Below, piece by piece: positions 42,451 through 51,358 of a stretch of DNA of 64,000 nucleotides. The notes below the pieces were generated by a model, which did no database searches, was not told the origin of the DNA, and saw only the letters and a list, made by a program, of their open reading frames with translations. How positions within the stretch are numbered: the first letter of the stretch is position 1; each line of letters opens with the position of its first letter. The stretch comes from Massiliimalia sp050943535 (GTDB taxonomy: Bacteria > Bacillota > Clostridia > Oscillospirales > Ruminococcaceae): contig JBMNPJ010000007.1 in assembly GCA_050943535.1 (NCBI GenBank), positions 62,001 through 126,000 on the forward strand, given 5' to 3'. Both the position numbers and the translations under genes were made by a program.

Positions 42451-43122
42451 TTATCCCATATAATCTCCATTGTAACTTACTAAAACAGCATCATGAACCC
42501 CTTCCATTTCAGAAAGCTGATTGATAAAATCGGTGTTGTCTTCTTTTAAGCGGATTTCCAAGTTTAATTCAACAGAACCTTTTTGCACTGTTTTGCTTTT
42601 GGTGACACATTTCTGTACCTGGCTGTTTAAAAAACTCAGTGCATTTTTTTCACTCATATGATCGCAGCAGTGAACCACCAGAATGTATGGGGTCCAATAA
42701 GATTTTTTGTTCACAAAAACAAGCAAAATAACGCCGATGACCACACTGCCGAAAACTGCCAGAGGAATCATCCCCGCTGCCAGAACAATCCCTACTGCAA
42801 TGGACCAAAATAAAAAGGCGATGTCCAGTGGTTCTTTGATGGCGGTGCGAAAGCGGACAATGGACAAGGCACCAACCATCCCAAGAGAAAGCACTACATT
42901 GGAGGTTACTGCCAAAATTACCACAGTGGTAATCATAGTCAGAGCAATTAAGGTGACTCCAAAACTGGAAGAATACATAACCCCGTGAAAGGTCTTTTTA
43001 TACACCAAAAAAATAAATAACCCAAGTCCAAAAGCAAGGATTAAAGCAATCACCATATCAAAAATACTGACACTGGAAATATTTTCTAAAAAACTGGATT
43101 TAAAAATATCATTAAAAGTCAT
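42451..43122 (-). CDS. DUF4956 membrane protein
   Basis: 223 aa. Four membrane helices (MVIALILAFGLGLFIFLVY; FGVTLIALTMITTVVILAV; IAFLFWSIAVGIVLAAGM; AVFGSVVIGVILLVFV), with GMVGALSIVRFRTAIKEPLD between the second and third, the hallmark of DUF4956. A soluble C-terminus of about 80 residues looks ferredoxin-like. The domain is known to accompany VTC and CotH genes. It ends 12 bp before the CotH start and begins 30 bp after the VTC gene. Confidence 0.88.
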   Translation of the reverse strand: MTFNDIFKSSFLENISSVSIFDMVIALILAFGLGLFIFLVYKKTFHGVMYSSSFGVTLIALTMITTVVILAVTSNVVLSLGMVGALSIVRFRTAIKEPLDIAFLFWSIAVGIVLAAGMIPLAVFGSVVIGVILLVFVNKKSYWTPYILVVHCCDHMSEKNALSFLNSQVQKCVTKSKTVQKGSVELNLEIRLKEDNTDFINQLSEMEGVHDAVLVSYNGDYMG

Positions 43123-43152
43123 CTTCTTATAGCACTCCTTTTTTCTGTTCTG

Positions 43153-43824
43153 TTAACCATAAATGCGGCAGGCGGCATATTTTGAAAAAGCAGTCGTCCG
43201 TCTGTCTTTGAGCTGTACTGCGTCCCGGATAATGCTGGGTAAAAATTCATCCCACTTTACTTCCAAAATGGCATAGGTCATAGGGATGGGAATGGTAACA
43301 CAGTCCGAATCTAAGAATTGGTCCGTCTGAAAGCTGGTGCGAAGATCATAGTCTAAGGTAATCCGCACATTGCCGGGAGCATAAACAAAAGGTTCCCGAA
43401 TATAGTCCACAATGATTTTCGGTTCCATTTTTTTGGTCTTCATGTTCCAGTATAATTCTTTGACCAGATCCTGAGGATGAGCAACCATCCAGGTATCCTC
43501 TTTTTGCAGCAATTGCCGGACCTCTTGTTCCGACAATGCAGCGGACTGTTTTGAACACAAACCGTTAATTTTGCTTTTTTTCTCCAAACGAATGAAGGAG
43601 GTATCTCCATTGTAATAGCGGATACGAAATTTTTCCCTTCGATTGACCCCGTCTATTTTTTCGCGCAGAACTTGATCCGCGGGATTGTCGAAATACAGAC
43701 TGCGTATTTGATAAGCTCCCTGGTTAGCATGAGCATCTATCTGCGCAATTGCTCTCATTCTTTGCTGTACAGCCATAAAATCAGAAAAATTGATTTCGTG
43801 CTTCCATTCATGACGAAATTGCAA
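43153..43824 (-). CDS. VTC-domain protein (polyphosphate polymerase-like)
   Basis: 223 aa covering just the VTC tunnel domain: FRHEWKHEI at the start, YQIRSLYFDN, REKFRIRYYNG, FIRLEKKSKINGLCSK, and the C-terminal MTYAILEVKWDEFLP. The basic and acidic residues lining the tunnel of yeast Vtc4 look kept, so ATP-dependent polyphosphate synthesis is plausible. The start is uncertain: a GTG at 43836 touches its ribosome site, whereas TTG 43824 sits 8 nt behind GGGTGA and fits homologues. Head of the VTC/DUF4956/CotH operon. Confidence 0.85.
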   Translation of the reverse strand: MQFRHEWKHEINFSDFMAVQQRMRAIAQIDAHANQGAYQIRSLYFDNPADQVLREKIDGVNRREKFRIRYYNGDTSFIRLEKKSKINGLCSKQSAALSEQEVRQLLQKEDTWMVAHPQDLVKELYWNMKTKKMEPKIIVDYIREPFVYAPGNVRITLDYDLRTSFQTDQFLDSDCVTIPIPMTYAILEVKWDEFLPSIIRDAVQLKDRRTTAFSKYAACRIYG

Positions 43825-44005
43825 GATTGATTTCACCCTTTCTTTTGAATTTAACTTACATTTTACACAGGTTACCTTAAATATAACTTAGAATTCCTGT
43901 ATCTAATTAAGATCGGGCAAAAATAATCGAAGACGGTTTGTTTTTTCTTGGATAAACAGATAGATAAATGAAGTTATGATAAAATTAAATATCCACAAAA
44001 AGTAA

Positions 44006-44035
44006 AGCGCAGGTTATATGATAATAACCTGCGCT
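44006..44035 (-). terminator. leuA terminator
   Basis: AGCGCAGGTTAT / ATAACCTGCGCT, 6-nt loop, followed on the minus strand by TTACTTTTTG, about 55 nt after the leuA stop. Confidence 0.88.
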
Positions 44036-44088
44036 CAATGCGACTAATATAATTGCTGAAAAATCAGAGGATTTATTTGTTTTGCATG

Positions 44089-45747
44089 TTATCCTAAAGC
44101 ACGGTTCACTGCGCTGACCAAAGCGCGAACAGACGCTTCCATAATGTCGTTATGGATTCCTGCACCCCAGAATACTTTACCCTGTGCATCAGCAACACCT
44201 ACATATGCCACCGCTTTTGAGGTGGAACCCTGTTCCAAAGCATGTTCAGTGTACTGAATCAAGGTAAAGCTGATTCCCATCTGGTCTTTCAAAATATTGC
44301 TGACAGCGTCCAAACGGCCGTTACCAGTACCCTGATAGTCTTTGGTTTCCCCTTTCCAGTTCAAGGTGATCTGGGCATGAACATTGTCACCATGTGGGAA
44401 GTTGGTATTGACTACCTGAATTGGTGCTTCAATATTGACATACTGATTTTCAAAAATGTCATATACTTCTGATGGTTTTAATTCCTTATGCAGATGGTCA
44501 GAAACATTTTTAACCGCATAGCCAAAATCTTCCCGCATTTTTGGTGGAAGTTCAAATCCATAATTCTGCTGCAGCAGATAACCGATCCCGCCTTTGCCGG
44601 ACTGGCTGTTGATGCGGATAACATCGCTTTCGTATTCTCTGCCCACATCTTTCGGGTCGATTGGCAGGTATGGAACGGTCCAGTGTTCTGGATGTTTTTC
44701 TTCCCGCCATTTCATGCCTTTTGCAATTGCATCCTGATGAGAACCAGAGAATGCAGCAAACACCAATTTTCCGGAATACGGCTGGCGGTCGTATACTGTC
44801 ATGCCGGTAACATCTTCATAAAATTCCACAATCGGAGGAATATTTGTAAAGTCAAGCTGTGGGTCTACCCCCTGAGAATACATATTCAAAGCCAATGTGA
44901 TAATATCTACATTCCCGGTTCGTTCCCCGTTTCCAAACAAGGTTCCTTCGATTCGGTCAGCACCTGCCAACAATCCCATTTCAGAGTCTGCTACTGCACA
45001 GCCTCGGTCGTTGTGAGGATGCAGGGAAAGCACTACATTTTCCCGGTATTTCAGGTGATCGCTCATGTATTCCACCTGGTTGGCGTATACGTGAGGCATA
45101 GAATGAGATACCGTAACAGGCAGATTGATAATTACTTTATTATCTTCTGTTGGCTGCCAAATATCCAAAACCTGATTGCAGATATCCAGTGCAAATTCCA
45201 TTTCGGTTCCGGTAAAGCTTTCCGGAGAATATTCAAACTGAAAATTGCCTTCGTATTCTTTGGACAATTTCTGGAGCAGTTTTGCCCCAAATACGGCGAT
45301 GTCAATGATTTCTTCTTTGGATTTGCGGAAAACCTGTTCTCTCTGTGCCACAGAAGTGGAGTTATACAGATGAACCACCGCATGTTTTGCGCCTTTTAAG
45401 GCATCAAATGTTTTGCGGATAATGTGTTCCCGTGACTGGGTCAATACCTGGATGGTTACGTCATCCGGAATCAAATCCTGTTCAATCAGGGTGCGCAAAA
45501 AGGTATATTCGGTTTCAGAAGCAGCTGGGAATCCCACTTCAATTTCTTTAAAGCCCAGCTGTACCAGCAATTTGAAAAAAGCAACCTTTTGTTCCAAACT
45601 CATAGGAACAATCAAAGACTGGTTTCCGTCCCGCAGGTCTACGCTGCACCAAATAGGAGCTTTTTCAATATGGTCTTTTTGTGCCCACCGCATTTCACAT
45701 ACAGGCGGGTTAAAATACTGTCTGGTATACTTGTTTGCGTTCATCAT
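44089..45747 (-). CDS. leuA: 2-isopropylmalate synthase (yeast-type, LeuA2)
   Basis: 552 aa. Condenses acetyl-CoA with 2-ketoisovalerate, the first leucine-specific step. TIM barrel with RDGNQSL and the metal motif LHPHNDRG (about residues 245-252), then the linker and C-terminal regulatory LeuA dimer domain (about 420-552, NFPHGDNVHAQITL). Opening KYTRQYFNPP and overall length indicate the type II (yeast-like) branch. ATG 45747 has AAAGGA 10 nt upstream. No leuBCD follows, so leucine genes are dispersed. Controlled by the T-box leader upstream. Confidence 0.96.
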   Translation of the reverse strand: MMNANKYTRQYFNPPVCEMRWAQKDHIEKAPIWCSVDLRDGNQSLIVPMSLEQKVAFFKLLVQLGFKEIEVGFPAASETEYTFLRTLIEQDLIPDDVTIQVLTQSREHIIRKTFDALKGAKHAVVHLYNSTSVAQREQVFRKSKEEIIDIAVFGAKLLQKLSKEYEGNFQFEYSPESFTGTEMEFALDICNQVLDIWQPTEDNKVIINLPVTVSHSMPHVYANQVEYMSDHLKYRENVVLSLHPHNDRGCAVADSEMGLLAGADRIEGTLFGNGERTGNVDIITLALNMYSQGVDPQLDFTNIPPIVEFYEDVTGMTVYDRQPYSGKLVFAAFSGSHQDAIAKGMKWREEKHPEHWTVPYLPIDPKDVGREYESDVIRINSQSGKGGIGYLLQQNYGFELPPKMREDFGYAVKNVSDHLHKELKPSEVYDIFENQYVNIEAPIQVVNTNFPHGDNVHAQITLNWKGETKDYQGTGNGRLDAVSNILKDQMGISFTLIQYTEHALEQGSTSKAVAYVGVADAQGKVFWGAGIHNDIMEASVRALVSAVNRALG

Positions 45748-45856
45748 GATTCATTGGTCCTTTCTCACTTCAGATTTACTGTTCAGGAACAAGACTCCGG
45801 ACTATTTCCCCTGTTTTTTCACAATCAAAAACTTGTGTAAAAAACTGTTTTTGGAC

Positions 45857-46140
45857 AATAAAAATAGCCCTTCCTCTCTATCCTTTTTGCATAGAGACGA
45901 AAGACTTTGCAATCTCACGTGGTACCACTCTAATTTCATGTATCAACATGCACTCATTTACAGATACAGCCATGACCTTTGTCATATGCCTATATCCTCC
46001 TTCGATAACGGGAAGGACCCGTCAACACTTACTTATTGCTGTTCAGTATGCTACTTCAAGGCCAGTTCAAATTTTCTCCGCAATTGCCTTACACCACCCG
46101 GCAACTCTCTGAATACTTTAAAAATCCTACTATTCCTCTG
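45857..46140 (-). promoter_or_regulatory. T-box riboswitch, leucine-specific (specifier CUG)
   Basis: Minus-strand leader between promoter and leuA. Stem I carries AGAGAGTTGCCGG and the paired TGGTG/AAGGCAA region; the specifier loop reads TTTGAA-CTG-G with CTG (Leu) at 46065-46063. A GACGGG/CCCGTT hairpin follows. The T-box core AGAGTGGTACCACG is at 45931-45918. The terminator (CTTTCGTCTCTAT / ATAGAGAGGAAGG) ends in T5 at 45864-45860. Uncharged tRNA-Leu should pair its NCCA end with the T-box bulge and prevent termination. Confidence 0.95.
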
Positions 46141-46201
46141 CAACGTATTTTGATAAAAATTACTTTTTCAGAAACTCAATGGAAAACACTAAGTTTTTTA
46201 T

Positions 46202-46230
46202 ATTATAATCATTTTTCACTTTTTTCGCAA
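46202..46230 (-). promoter_or_regulatory. leuA T-box promoter
   Basis: TTGCGA at 46230-46225, 17-bp spacer, TATAAT at 46207-46202; the transcript begins about 55 nt before stem I. Confidence 0.78.
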
Positions 46231-46278
46231 CTGTCATTTTGCACAATTTTTGGTGATATAATCCAACTTTCGGCGAAC

Positions 46279-46307
46279 TTGTTTCTCATTTTCTGACATG
46301 ATATAAT
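46279..46307 (+). promoter_or_regulatory. glgB promoter
   Basis: TTGTTT at 46279-46284, 17-bp spacer, TATAAT at 46302-46307. Divergent from the leuA promoter, with the -35 boxes about 48 bp apart. Confidence 0.65.
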
Positions 46308-46362
46308 GTTTATATATAAAATTACACCATTCGTCAAATTCTGTGTTGGAGGAAATTTTGCC

Positions 46363-48210
46363 ATGAATCATCAAAACATTACTGCCTGCCTTCGCGGTCT
46401 GTCCAACCAAGCCTACCAGGTATTTGGCGCGCATTTTTCTCATGAATATGATCAGGACGGCGTTCGTTTTACTGTATATGCTCCCAATGCACAAAAGGTA
46501 TCCTTAATCGGTGATTTTAATCAGTGGAGCGGATACGACCTATTCCGGAGCGACGACGGAGTCTGGAGTATTTTTGCTGCCAATATTCCTGAAGGCAGTC
46601 TGTATAAATATCGAATTACCACGCTGTCCGGAGAAATCCATGACCGGATGGACCCCTTTGCCTATTGGAACGAAGTGCGTCCGAATACCGCTTCGATTGT
46701 CTATTCTTTGGACGGTTACTGCTGGAATGACCAAGCATGGATGGCAAAGCGGAACAAGAACTTCAACGCTCCGTTAAATATTTATGAAATTCATGCCGGC
46801 TCTTGGAAAATCCCTGGAGAGGATCGGTTTTATACCTATACCCAACTGGCTGAGCACCTGATCCCTTATGTAAAGCAAAACGGATATACCCATATTGAAT
46901 TCCTTCCCTTAACCGAACATCCTTTTGACGGTTCCTGGGGATATCAGCCCACCGGTTATTTCAGTCCTACCAGCCGGTATGGAACCCCAAAACAGCTGAT
47001 GGAGCTAATCGACCGATGTCACCAGGCAGGGATCGGCGTGATTTTGGATTTTGTTCCGGTTCATTTTGTTAAGGATTTCTATGCCCTGCATCAATATGAC
47101 GGCGGGTATCTTTACGAGAGTCAATTCGATGACCGGCGTTTTTCCCAGTGGGATACTGCCCTGTTTGATTATACAAAGCCCTATGTGCTGAGCTTTATGG
47201 AATCTGCTTTAGAGTTTTGGGTTCAATACTACCACATTGACGGTATCCGGTATGATGCAGTGGCAAACCTTATTTATCCCCACGGTGCTCCAGAAAATGG
47301 TGTCAACGAACCGGGAATCTGGTTTTTAAAACAGGCAAATTTTGCTTTGGCTCAAAATCATCCAGATGTGATGCTTATTGCAGAGGATTCTTCCAATTAT
47401 TTAAAAGTGACCGCTCCTGTGGTTTACGGCGGTTTGGGATTTGATTATAAATGGAATTTAGGATGGATGCACGACATTCTGGAATACATGGCGCTTCCTC
47501 CGGAACAGCGCGCCAGCCATCATCACCTGCTGACCTTTTCGATTACCTATTTTTATCAGGAAATTTACCTGCTGCCCTTTTCTCACGATGAGGTGGTTCA
47601 CGGCAAAAAGACGATTATTGATAAAATCTGGGGAAACTATGAGGAAAAGTTCCAGCAGCTGCGGCTTTTGTATGTATATATGTTTACCCATCCTGGGAAA
47701 AAGCTCAACTTTATGGGCAATGAACTGGCGGAATTTAAAGAATGGTCTGAAGCAAAAGAGCTGGGGTGGAATCTGCTGGAATTTCCTGCCCATGACTGCT
47801 TTTTCCAATTTTTCCGAAATCTGTGCTGTCTATACCAGGAGCTTTCTCCCCTGTATGCACAGGATTATCATCCGGACAGTTTTCACTGGATTGATGTAAA
47901 CAATGCTTCTCAAAATTTGCTGGCCTATAAACGCATTGATGGAAACAAAACCATTTATGTGGTTTTAAACTTCTCTTCCCGCCCGATTTATGGATACCGC
48001 CTCAGGGTTGAACAGCCGGGAACATATAGGGAAATTCTCAACACCGACGCTGTCTCTTTTGGCGGAAGCGGTTTGGTGAATGACTCTTTGTTCTCTCACA
48101 GCAATGCTATGGGGAACGAAATTCATCTGGCAATCGGCGCTTACAGCGGTATCATTTTGGAGAAAACGGAGGAGGAAACAACATCCACGAGCAATGACGC
48201 GTTGATGTAA
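46363..48210 (+). CDS. glgB: 1,4-alpha-glucan branching enzyme
   Basis: 615 aa. N-terminal CBM48 domain (VRFTVYAPNAQKVSLIGDFN), GH13 catalytic barrel with D298 nucleophile (GIRYDAV), E341 acid/base (LIAEDSS) and D409 stabiliser (FSHDEVVHG), then the C-terminal beta domain. Makes alpha-1,6 branches in glycogen. About the length of short-N-terminus GlgB. The ATG at 46363 has GGAGG about 10-13 nt upstream. Partners glgCD are at 20.8-23.1 kb; no glycogen synthase or phosphorylase adjacent. Confidence 0.95.
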   Translation: MNHQNITACLRGLSNQAYQVFGAHFSHEYDQDGVRFTVYAPNAQKVSLIGDFNQWSGYDLFRSDDGVWSIFAANIPEGSLYKYRITTLSGEIHDRMDPFAYWNEVRPNTASIVYSLDGYCWNDQAWMAKRNKNFNAPLNIYEIHAGSWKIPGEDRFYTYTQLAEHLIPYVKQNGYTHIEFLPLTEHPFDGSWGYQPTGYFSPTSRYGTPKQLMELIDRCHQAGIGVILDFVPVHFVKDFYALHQYDGGYLYESQFDDRRFSQWDTALFDYTKPYVLSFMESALEFWVQYYHIDGIRYDAVANLIYPHGAPENGVNEPGIWFLKQANFALAQNHPDVMLIAEDSSNYLKVTAPVVYGGLGFDYKWNLGWMHDILEYMALPPEQRASHHHLLTFSITYFYQEIYLLPFSHDEVVHGKKTIIDKIWGNYEEKFQQLRLLYVYMFTHPGKKLNFMGNELAEFKEWSEAKELGWNLLEFPAHDCFFQFFRNLCCLYQELSPLYAQDYHPDSFHWIDVNNASQNLLAYKRIDGNKTIYVVLNFSSRPIYGYRLRVEQPGTYREILNTDAVSFGGSGLVNDSLFSHSNAMGNEIHLAIGAYSGIILEKTEEETTSTSNDALM

Positions 48211-48358
48211 TCCTGTACGTAACATAGAAGCAGCAACGACTGTCATTCAGCTGACTAAGTTTTATATCATGAGTGATCAAGATACGCAAGCTATCATTTT
48301 ATCAAAAACTTGTGTACTTAAAAATCAAAAAAAGATAAAATCCGAAAGGACTATCATT

Positions 48359-48406
48359 ATGTTTAATATGCTCAAAACATGCTATAAACCATATCTTAGC
48401 AAATAA
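48359..48406 (+). CDS. 15-residue leader peptide upstream of the ABC exporter
   Basis: ATG-to-TAA frame encoding MFNMLKTCYKPYLSK. AAAGGA lies 8 nt before the ATG, so it should be translated. Its stop codon is only 4 nt before the first arm of the terminator-like hairpin at 48411, the arrangement of ribosome-mediated attenuators: a ribosome at the 3' end of the frame would cover the first arm. A second in-frame ATG is at codon 4. No homologue recognised; the case rests on geometry. Region 48211-48358 upstream shows no clear promoter. Confidence 0.6.
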   Translation: MFNMLKTCYKPYLSK

Positions 48407-48410
48407 TTTT

Positions 48411-48472
48411 AAGGCAATATCAAACTTTTAAAAAGGTAATTTTGGTTACCTCTAGTTTGTTGTTGCCTTTTT
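48411..48472 (+). terminator. Nested terminator hairpin (attenuator) in the ABC exporter leader
   Basis: Three concentric stems: AAGGCAA/TTGCCTT (48411-48417, 48463-48469), CAAACT/AGTTTG (48421-48426, 48454-48459) and AGGTAA/TTACCT (48434-48439, 48446-48451), followed by T5. It is 36 nt before the exporter start, so RNA polymerase must pass it to express the gene. It could also be a late glgB terminator. Confidence 0.7.
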
Positions 48473-48507
48473 ACAGTATTTACATGAACTGTGAAAGGAT
48501 GTTTGCT

Positions 48508-50265
48508 ATGTTTAAAGGTTTATGGTTTTTTGTTCAGTTTGGGTGGAAATCCAACAAAAAGTATATTATTTATAATGTGTGTTATCAATTTATCAATGGA
48601 TTGATCCCATTGGTGGCTGTGACAATGCCGAAATTCATCATTGATGAACTAATGGGTCAACAGCGGATTTCTCGTCTTGTGATCTATACAGTTTTATTGA
48701 TTGGATATTGCCTTGTTGCTCAGATGCTGTCCAACTTTTTCATGTTGGAGGCTTTTACTTTGCGGTGCAGGGTGGCTGCTGATTTTGGTTTGTTCATGCA
48801 TAAAAAATTATTTGAGGCCGACTTTGAAAATTTGGAAAGCCCGGCATTTCTTGATATGAAAGAAAAGGCCAATAAATTTTTATACGGAGATTGGCATGGA
48901 TTTTCTTATGTATTGGACAGCGCTTTAATGATTGTTGGTCAGTTCTTTACACTGGCAGGGATTATTGCCATTGTCGCCTCAATGAATTTGTGGATTGTAT
49001 TGCTCTTCCTGTTATTGGTTTCCATCAGCTCGATTGTTGACGCATGGGCAAAAAAGAATGAAATTGCCCTGTCATTGGAGCAGGTCCGTACAGAAAGAGG
49101 ATGGATGTATTTTAGCAGTTTGTCAGAAGACTTTATGTATGGAAAAGAAATCCGCATTAATTCTTTTGGGGATTGGATATTACAACAGGAATCTAAATAC
49201 GCCCAAAAAGCATGCGATTTCTATTCCAGACGCAATCGTTTTTACATTAAATCGGGAAACATTTCTGCTATTACCACTGCGGTACAGCAAATTCTGGCAT
49301 ATGGTTATTTGATTACACAAGTTTTAAGCGGTGTAATTTCTATAGGCAATTTTACAATGTATCTTGGTGCTGTCAATTCATTTTCCTCTGCCATGAAAAC
49401 CGTTATCAACAGTTTCGTGGATATTAATGCTTACGGAATTTATTACGACGCCATGAGAGATTATATGAATATTCCCGCTACCCTACGCAATACCGGAAAT
49501 GAATCGATTGCTTCCCAAGCTCACACCATTGAATTTCGCAATGTTAGCTTTCGGTATCAAGGAGCCACAGTGAATGCATTGGAACACGTAAATATTACCA
49601 TACATCCGCATGAAAAACTTGCTGTTGTCGGAGAAAATGGAGCTGGAAAATCCACCTTTGTAAAATTATTGTGTCGTCTTTATAAGCCCACAGAAGGAGA
49701 AATTTTGCTGGATAGAAAAAACATTCAGAAATATGACTATGAGGAATACATGAATTTAATTTCTGCGGTATTTCAAGATTTTAAATTGTTTTCCTTTTCT
49801 TTAAGGGATAATGTATGTCTTTCCAAACCAGCAGATGATCAGAAAATTTATCATATTTTTGATCAAATCGGTTTATCTGGGCTGATACAAAAACTAGGTG
49901 ATGGATTAAACACCAGTGTATATAAAAATTTTGATGAAACCGGGTTTGAACCTTCCGGAGGAGAGGGACAAAAAATTGCTTTGGCACGGGCTTTGTATAA
50001 AAATGCCCCCATTGTTATTTTGGATGAACCTACCGCCGCATTAGATCCAAGGGCGGAATATGAAATTTATCAGCAGTTTAATTATCTGGTGCAGAATAAA
50101 ACCGCAATTTATATTTCGCATCGACTGTCATCTTCCAAATTCTGCGATAAAATTGCTGTTTTTGATCATGGAACCATCATTGAATATGGAACCCATGACG
50201 AACTTTATAATAGCCAGGGATTGTATTACGAATTATTTCATACGCAGTCTCAGTTTTATCAATAA
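48508..50265 (+). CDS. ABC exporter, fused membrane and ATPase domains
   Basis: 585 aa half-transporter. Membrane domain with about six helices (residues 1-320), then the ATPase: Walker A VVGENGAGKST (about 371-381), signature EPSGGEGQKIALARAL, Walker B IVILDEPTAALD, and the H-loop YISHRLSS. Probably works as a homodimer exporting a peptide, lipid or drug. It looks more A/T-rich than its neighbours, perhaps acquired. The ATG at 48508 has AAAGG 9 nt upstream; upstream in-frame starts overlap that site or the hairpin. Preceded by a leader peptide and attenuator. Confidence 0.92.
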   Translation: MFKGLWFFVQFGWKSNKKYIIYNVCYQFINGLIPLVAVTMPKFIIDELMGQQRISRLVIYTVLLIGYCLVAQMLSNFFMLEAFTLRCRVAADFGLFMHKKLFEADFENLESPAFLDMKEKANKFLYGDWHGFSYVLDSALMIVGQFFTLAGIIAIVASMNLWIVLLFLLLVSISSIVDAWAKKNEIALSLEQVRTERGWMYFSSLSEDFMYGKEIRINSFGDWILQQESKYAQKACDFYSRRNRFYIKSGNISAITTAVQQILAYGYLITQVLSGVISIGNFTMYLGAVNSFSSAMKTVINSFVDINAYGIYYDAMRDYMNIPATLRNTGNESIASQAHTIEFRNVSFRYQGATVNALEHVNITIHPHEKLAVVGENGAGKSTFVKLLCRLYKPTEGEILLDRKNIQKYDYEEYMNLISAVFQDFKLFSFSLRDNVCLSKPADDQKIYHIFDQIGLSGLIQKLGDGLNTSVYKNFDETGFEPSGGEGQKIALARALYKNAPIVILDEPTAALDPRAEYEIYQQFNYLVQNKTAIYISHRLSSSKFCDKIAVFDHGTIIEYGTHDELYNSQGLYYELFHTQSQFYQ

Positions 50266-50323
50266 CCATCAAAAATTGATAGAAATATAAACTGGTTAAT
50301 CGCACTGTCTTTTCTATCATGTC

Positions 50324-50366
50324 AAAAGAGCACTTGCAGTCTAAAGGACTGCAAGTGCTCTTTTTT
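50324..50366. terminator. Bidirectional terminator
   Basis: 18-bp arms (50324-50341 and 50347-50364) with a 5-nt loop, A4 on the left and T6 on the right; ends the exporter gene and the convergent formate channel gene. Confidence 0.95.
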
Positions 50367-50386
50367 GAATATCTTATTCAGAGTAA

Positions 50387-51226
50387 TTAGTTCCAGTTTT
50401 TTCGATGTGCTAAATAACACAAACCGCCTACATAAACTGCTCCGCCTACCAGGTTTCCCAAAGTAACCGGCAGTAAATTATTCCATAGAAAGCTGCCCCA
50501 ATTTAAAGCATCCAGCTGCTGTGCAGTGAATCCATATAATTCCTGAGCCACTTGTCTGTATTGCTCAGAAGAAGCAGCAAAAATTCCAGCGGGAATGTAG
50601 TACATATTTGCCACACAGTGTTCAAATCCTGCTACTACAAATGCCATAATCGGGAAAAAGATTGCCAAAATTTTTCCTGCTACATCTTTTGCAGCTGCAG
50701 ACATTAAAACTGCAGCACAAACTAAAATGTTACACAAAATCCCGGAAACAAATGCCTTTCCCCAGCTGAGGCTGACTTTGCCAACAGCAATTTTAATGGT
50801 AAATGCACCCAGTGCACCGCTGCTTTGATCCAGCTGCCCAGACCAGGAAACCAGCAAAGCAATCAAAGCCGCTCCTACAAAATTTCCCAGAAAAACCAAT
50901 ACCAGTGTTCTTACAACAGAAAGCCAAGACAATTTTTTATCCAAGCATCCCATAACCATCATGCAGTCACCGGTAAATAATTCTCCCCCTACCAGGACAA
51001 TCATCATCAAGCCTACTGGGAAAACAACCCCTGCTGTTAATCGAGCCAAACCTGCGTTTTGTACTGTGTGCATGGCTAAACTGCTGGAAGCAGCGCCAAA
51101 GGCAATCCATCCTCCTGCCATCACTGCTAAAATACAAAGCCGAATTAAGGATATCTTTGCTTTTGCAGTACTAGACATAATGTTTTTTTCAATGACATTG
51201 GCAGGATTTATTATCATTTCTTCCAT
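50387..51226 (-). CDS. focA: Formate/nitrite channel family protein
   Basis: 279 aa, six membrane helices. FNT signatures: ARLTAGVVFPVGLMMIVLVG, GELFTGDCMM, VFLGNFVGAAL, and the central histidine motif AGFEHCVANMYYIP. A pentameric channel for formate or a related small anion, consistent with mixed-acid fermentation. No pyruvate formate-lyase is adjacent. ATG 51226 is preferred to ATG 51235, which directly abuts the AGG ribosome site. Confidence 0.93.
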   Translation of the reverse strand: MEEMIINPANVIEKNIMSSTAKAKISLIRLCILAVMAGGWIAFGAASSSLAMHTVQNAGLARLTAGVVFPVGLMMIVLVGGELFTGDCMMVMGCLDKKLSWLSVVRTLVLVFLGNFVGAALIALLVSWSGQLDQSSGALGAFTIKIAVGKVSLSWGKAFVSGILCNILVCAAVLMSAAAKDVAGKILAIFFPIMAFVVAGFEHCVANMYYIPAGIFAASSEQYRQVAQELYGFTAQQLDALNWGSFLWNNLLPVTLGNLVGGAVYVGGLCYLAHRKNWN

Positions 51227-51358
51227 CTTATCCATCCTATCTTGATTGTTAAAAAAATGTCATGTTTATTTATATCATACTCAAAGGATAGAATCAACAA
51301 AAAAATGAATTTTCGGCGATTTTTCTATTATATGTATTTTGCTTTTTTATTTTTTGTG

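Noticed and set aside
44488..45399. Plus-strand open frame of about 303 codons
   Set aside because: Antisense to leuA with unnatural composition; no promoter or ribosome site.
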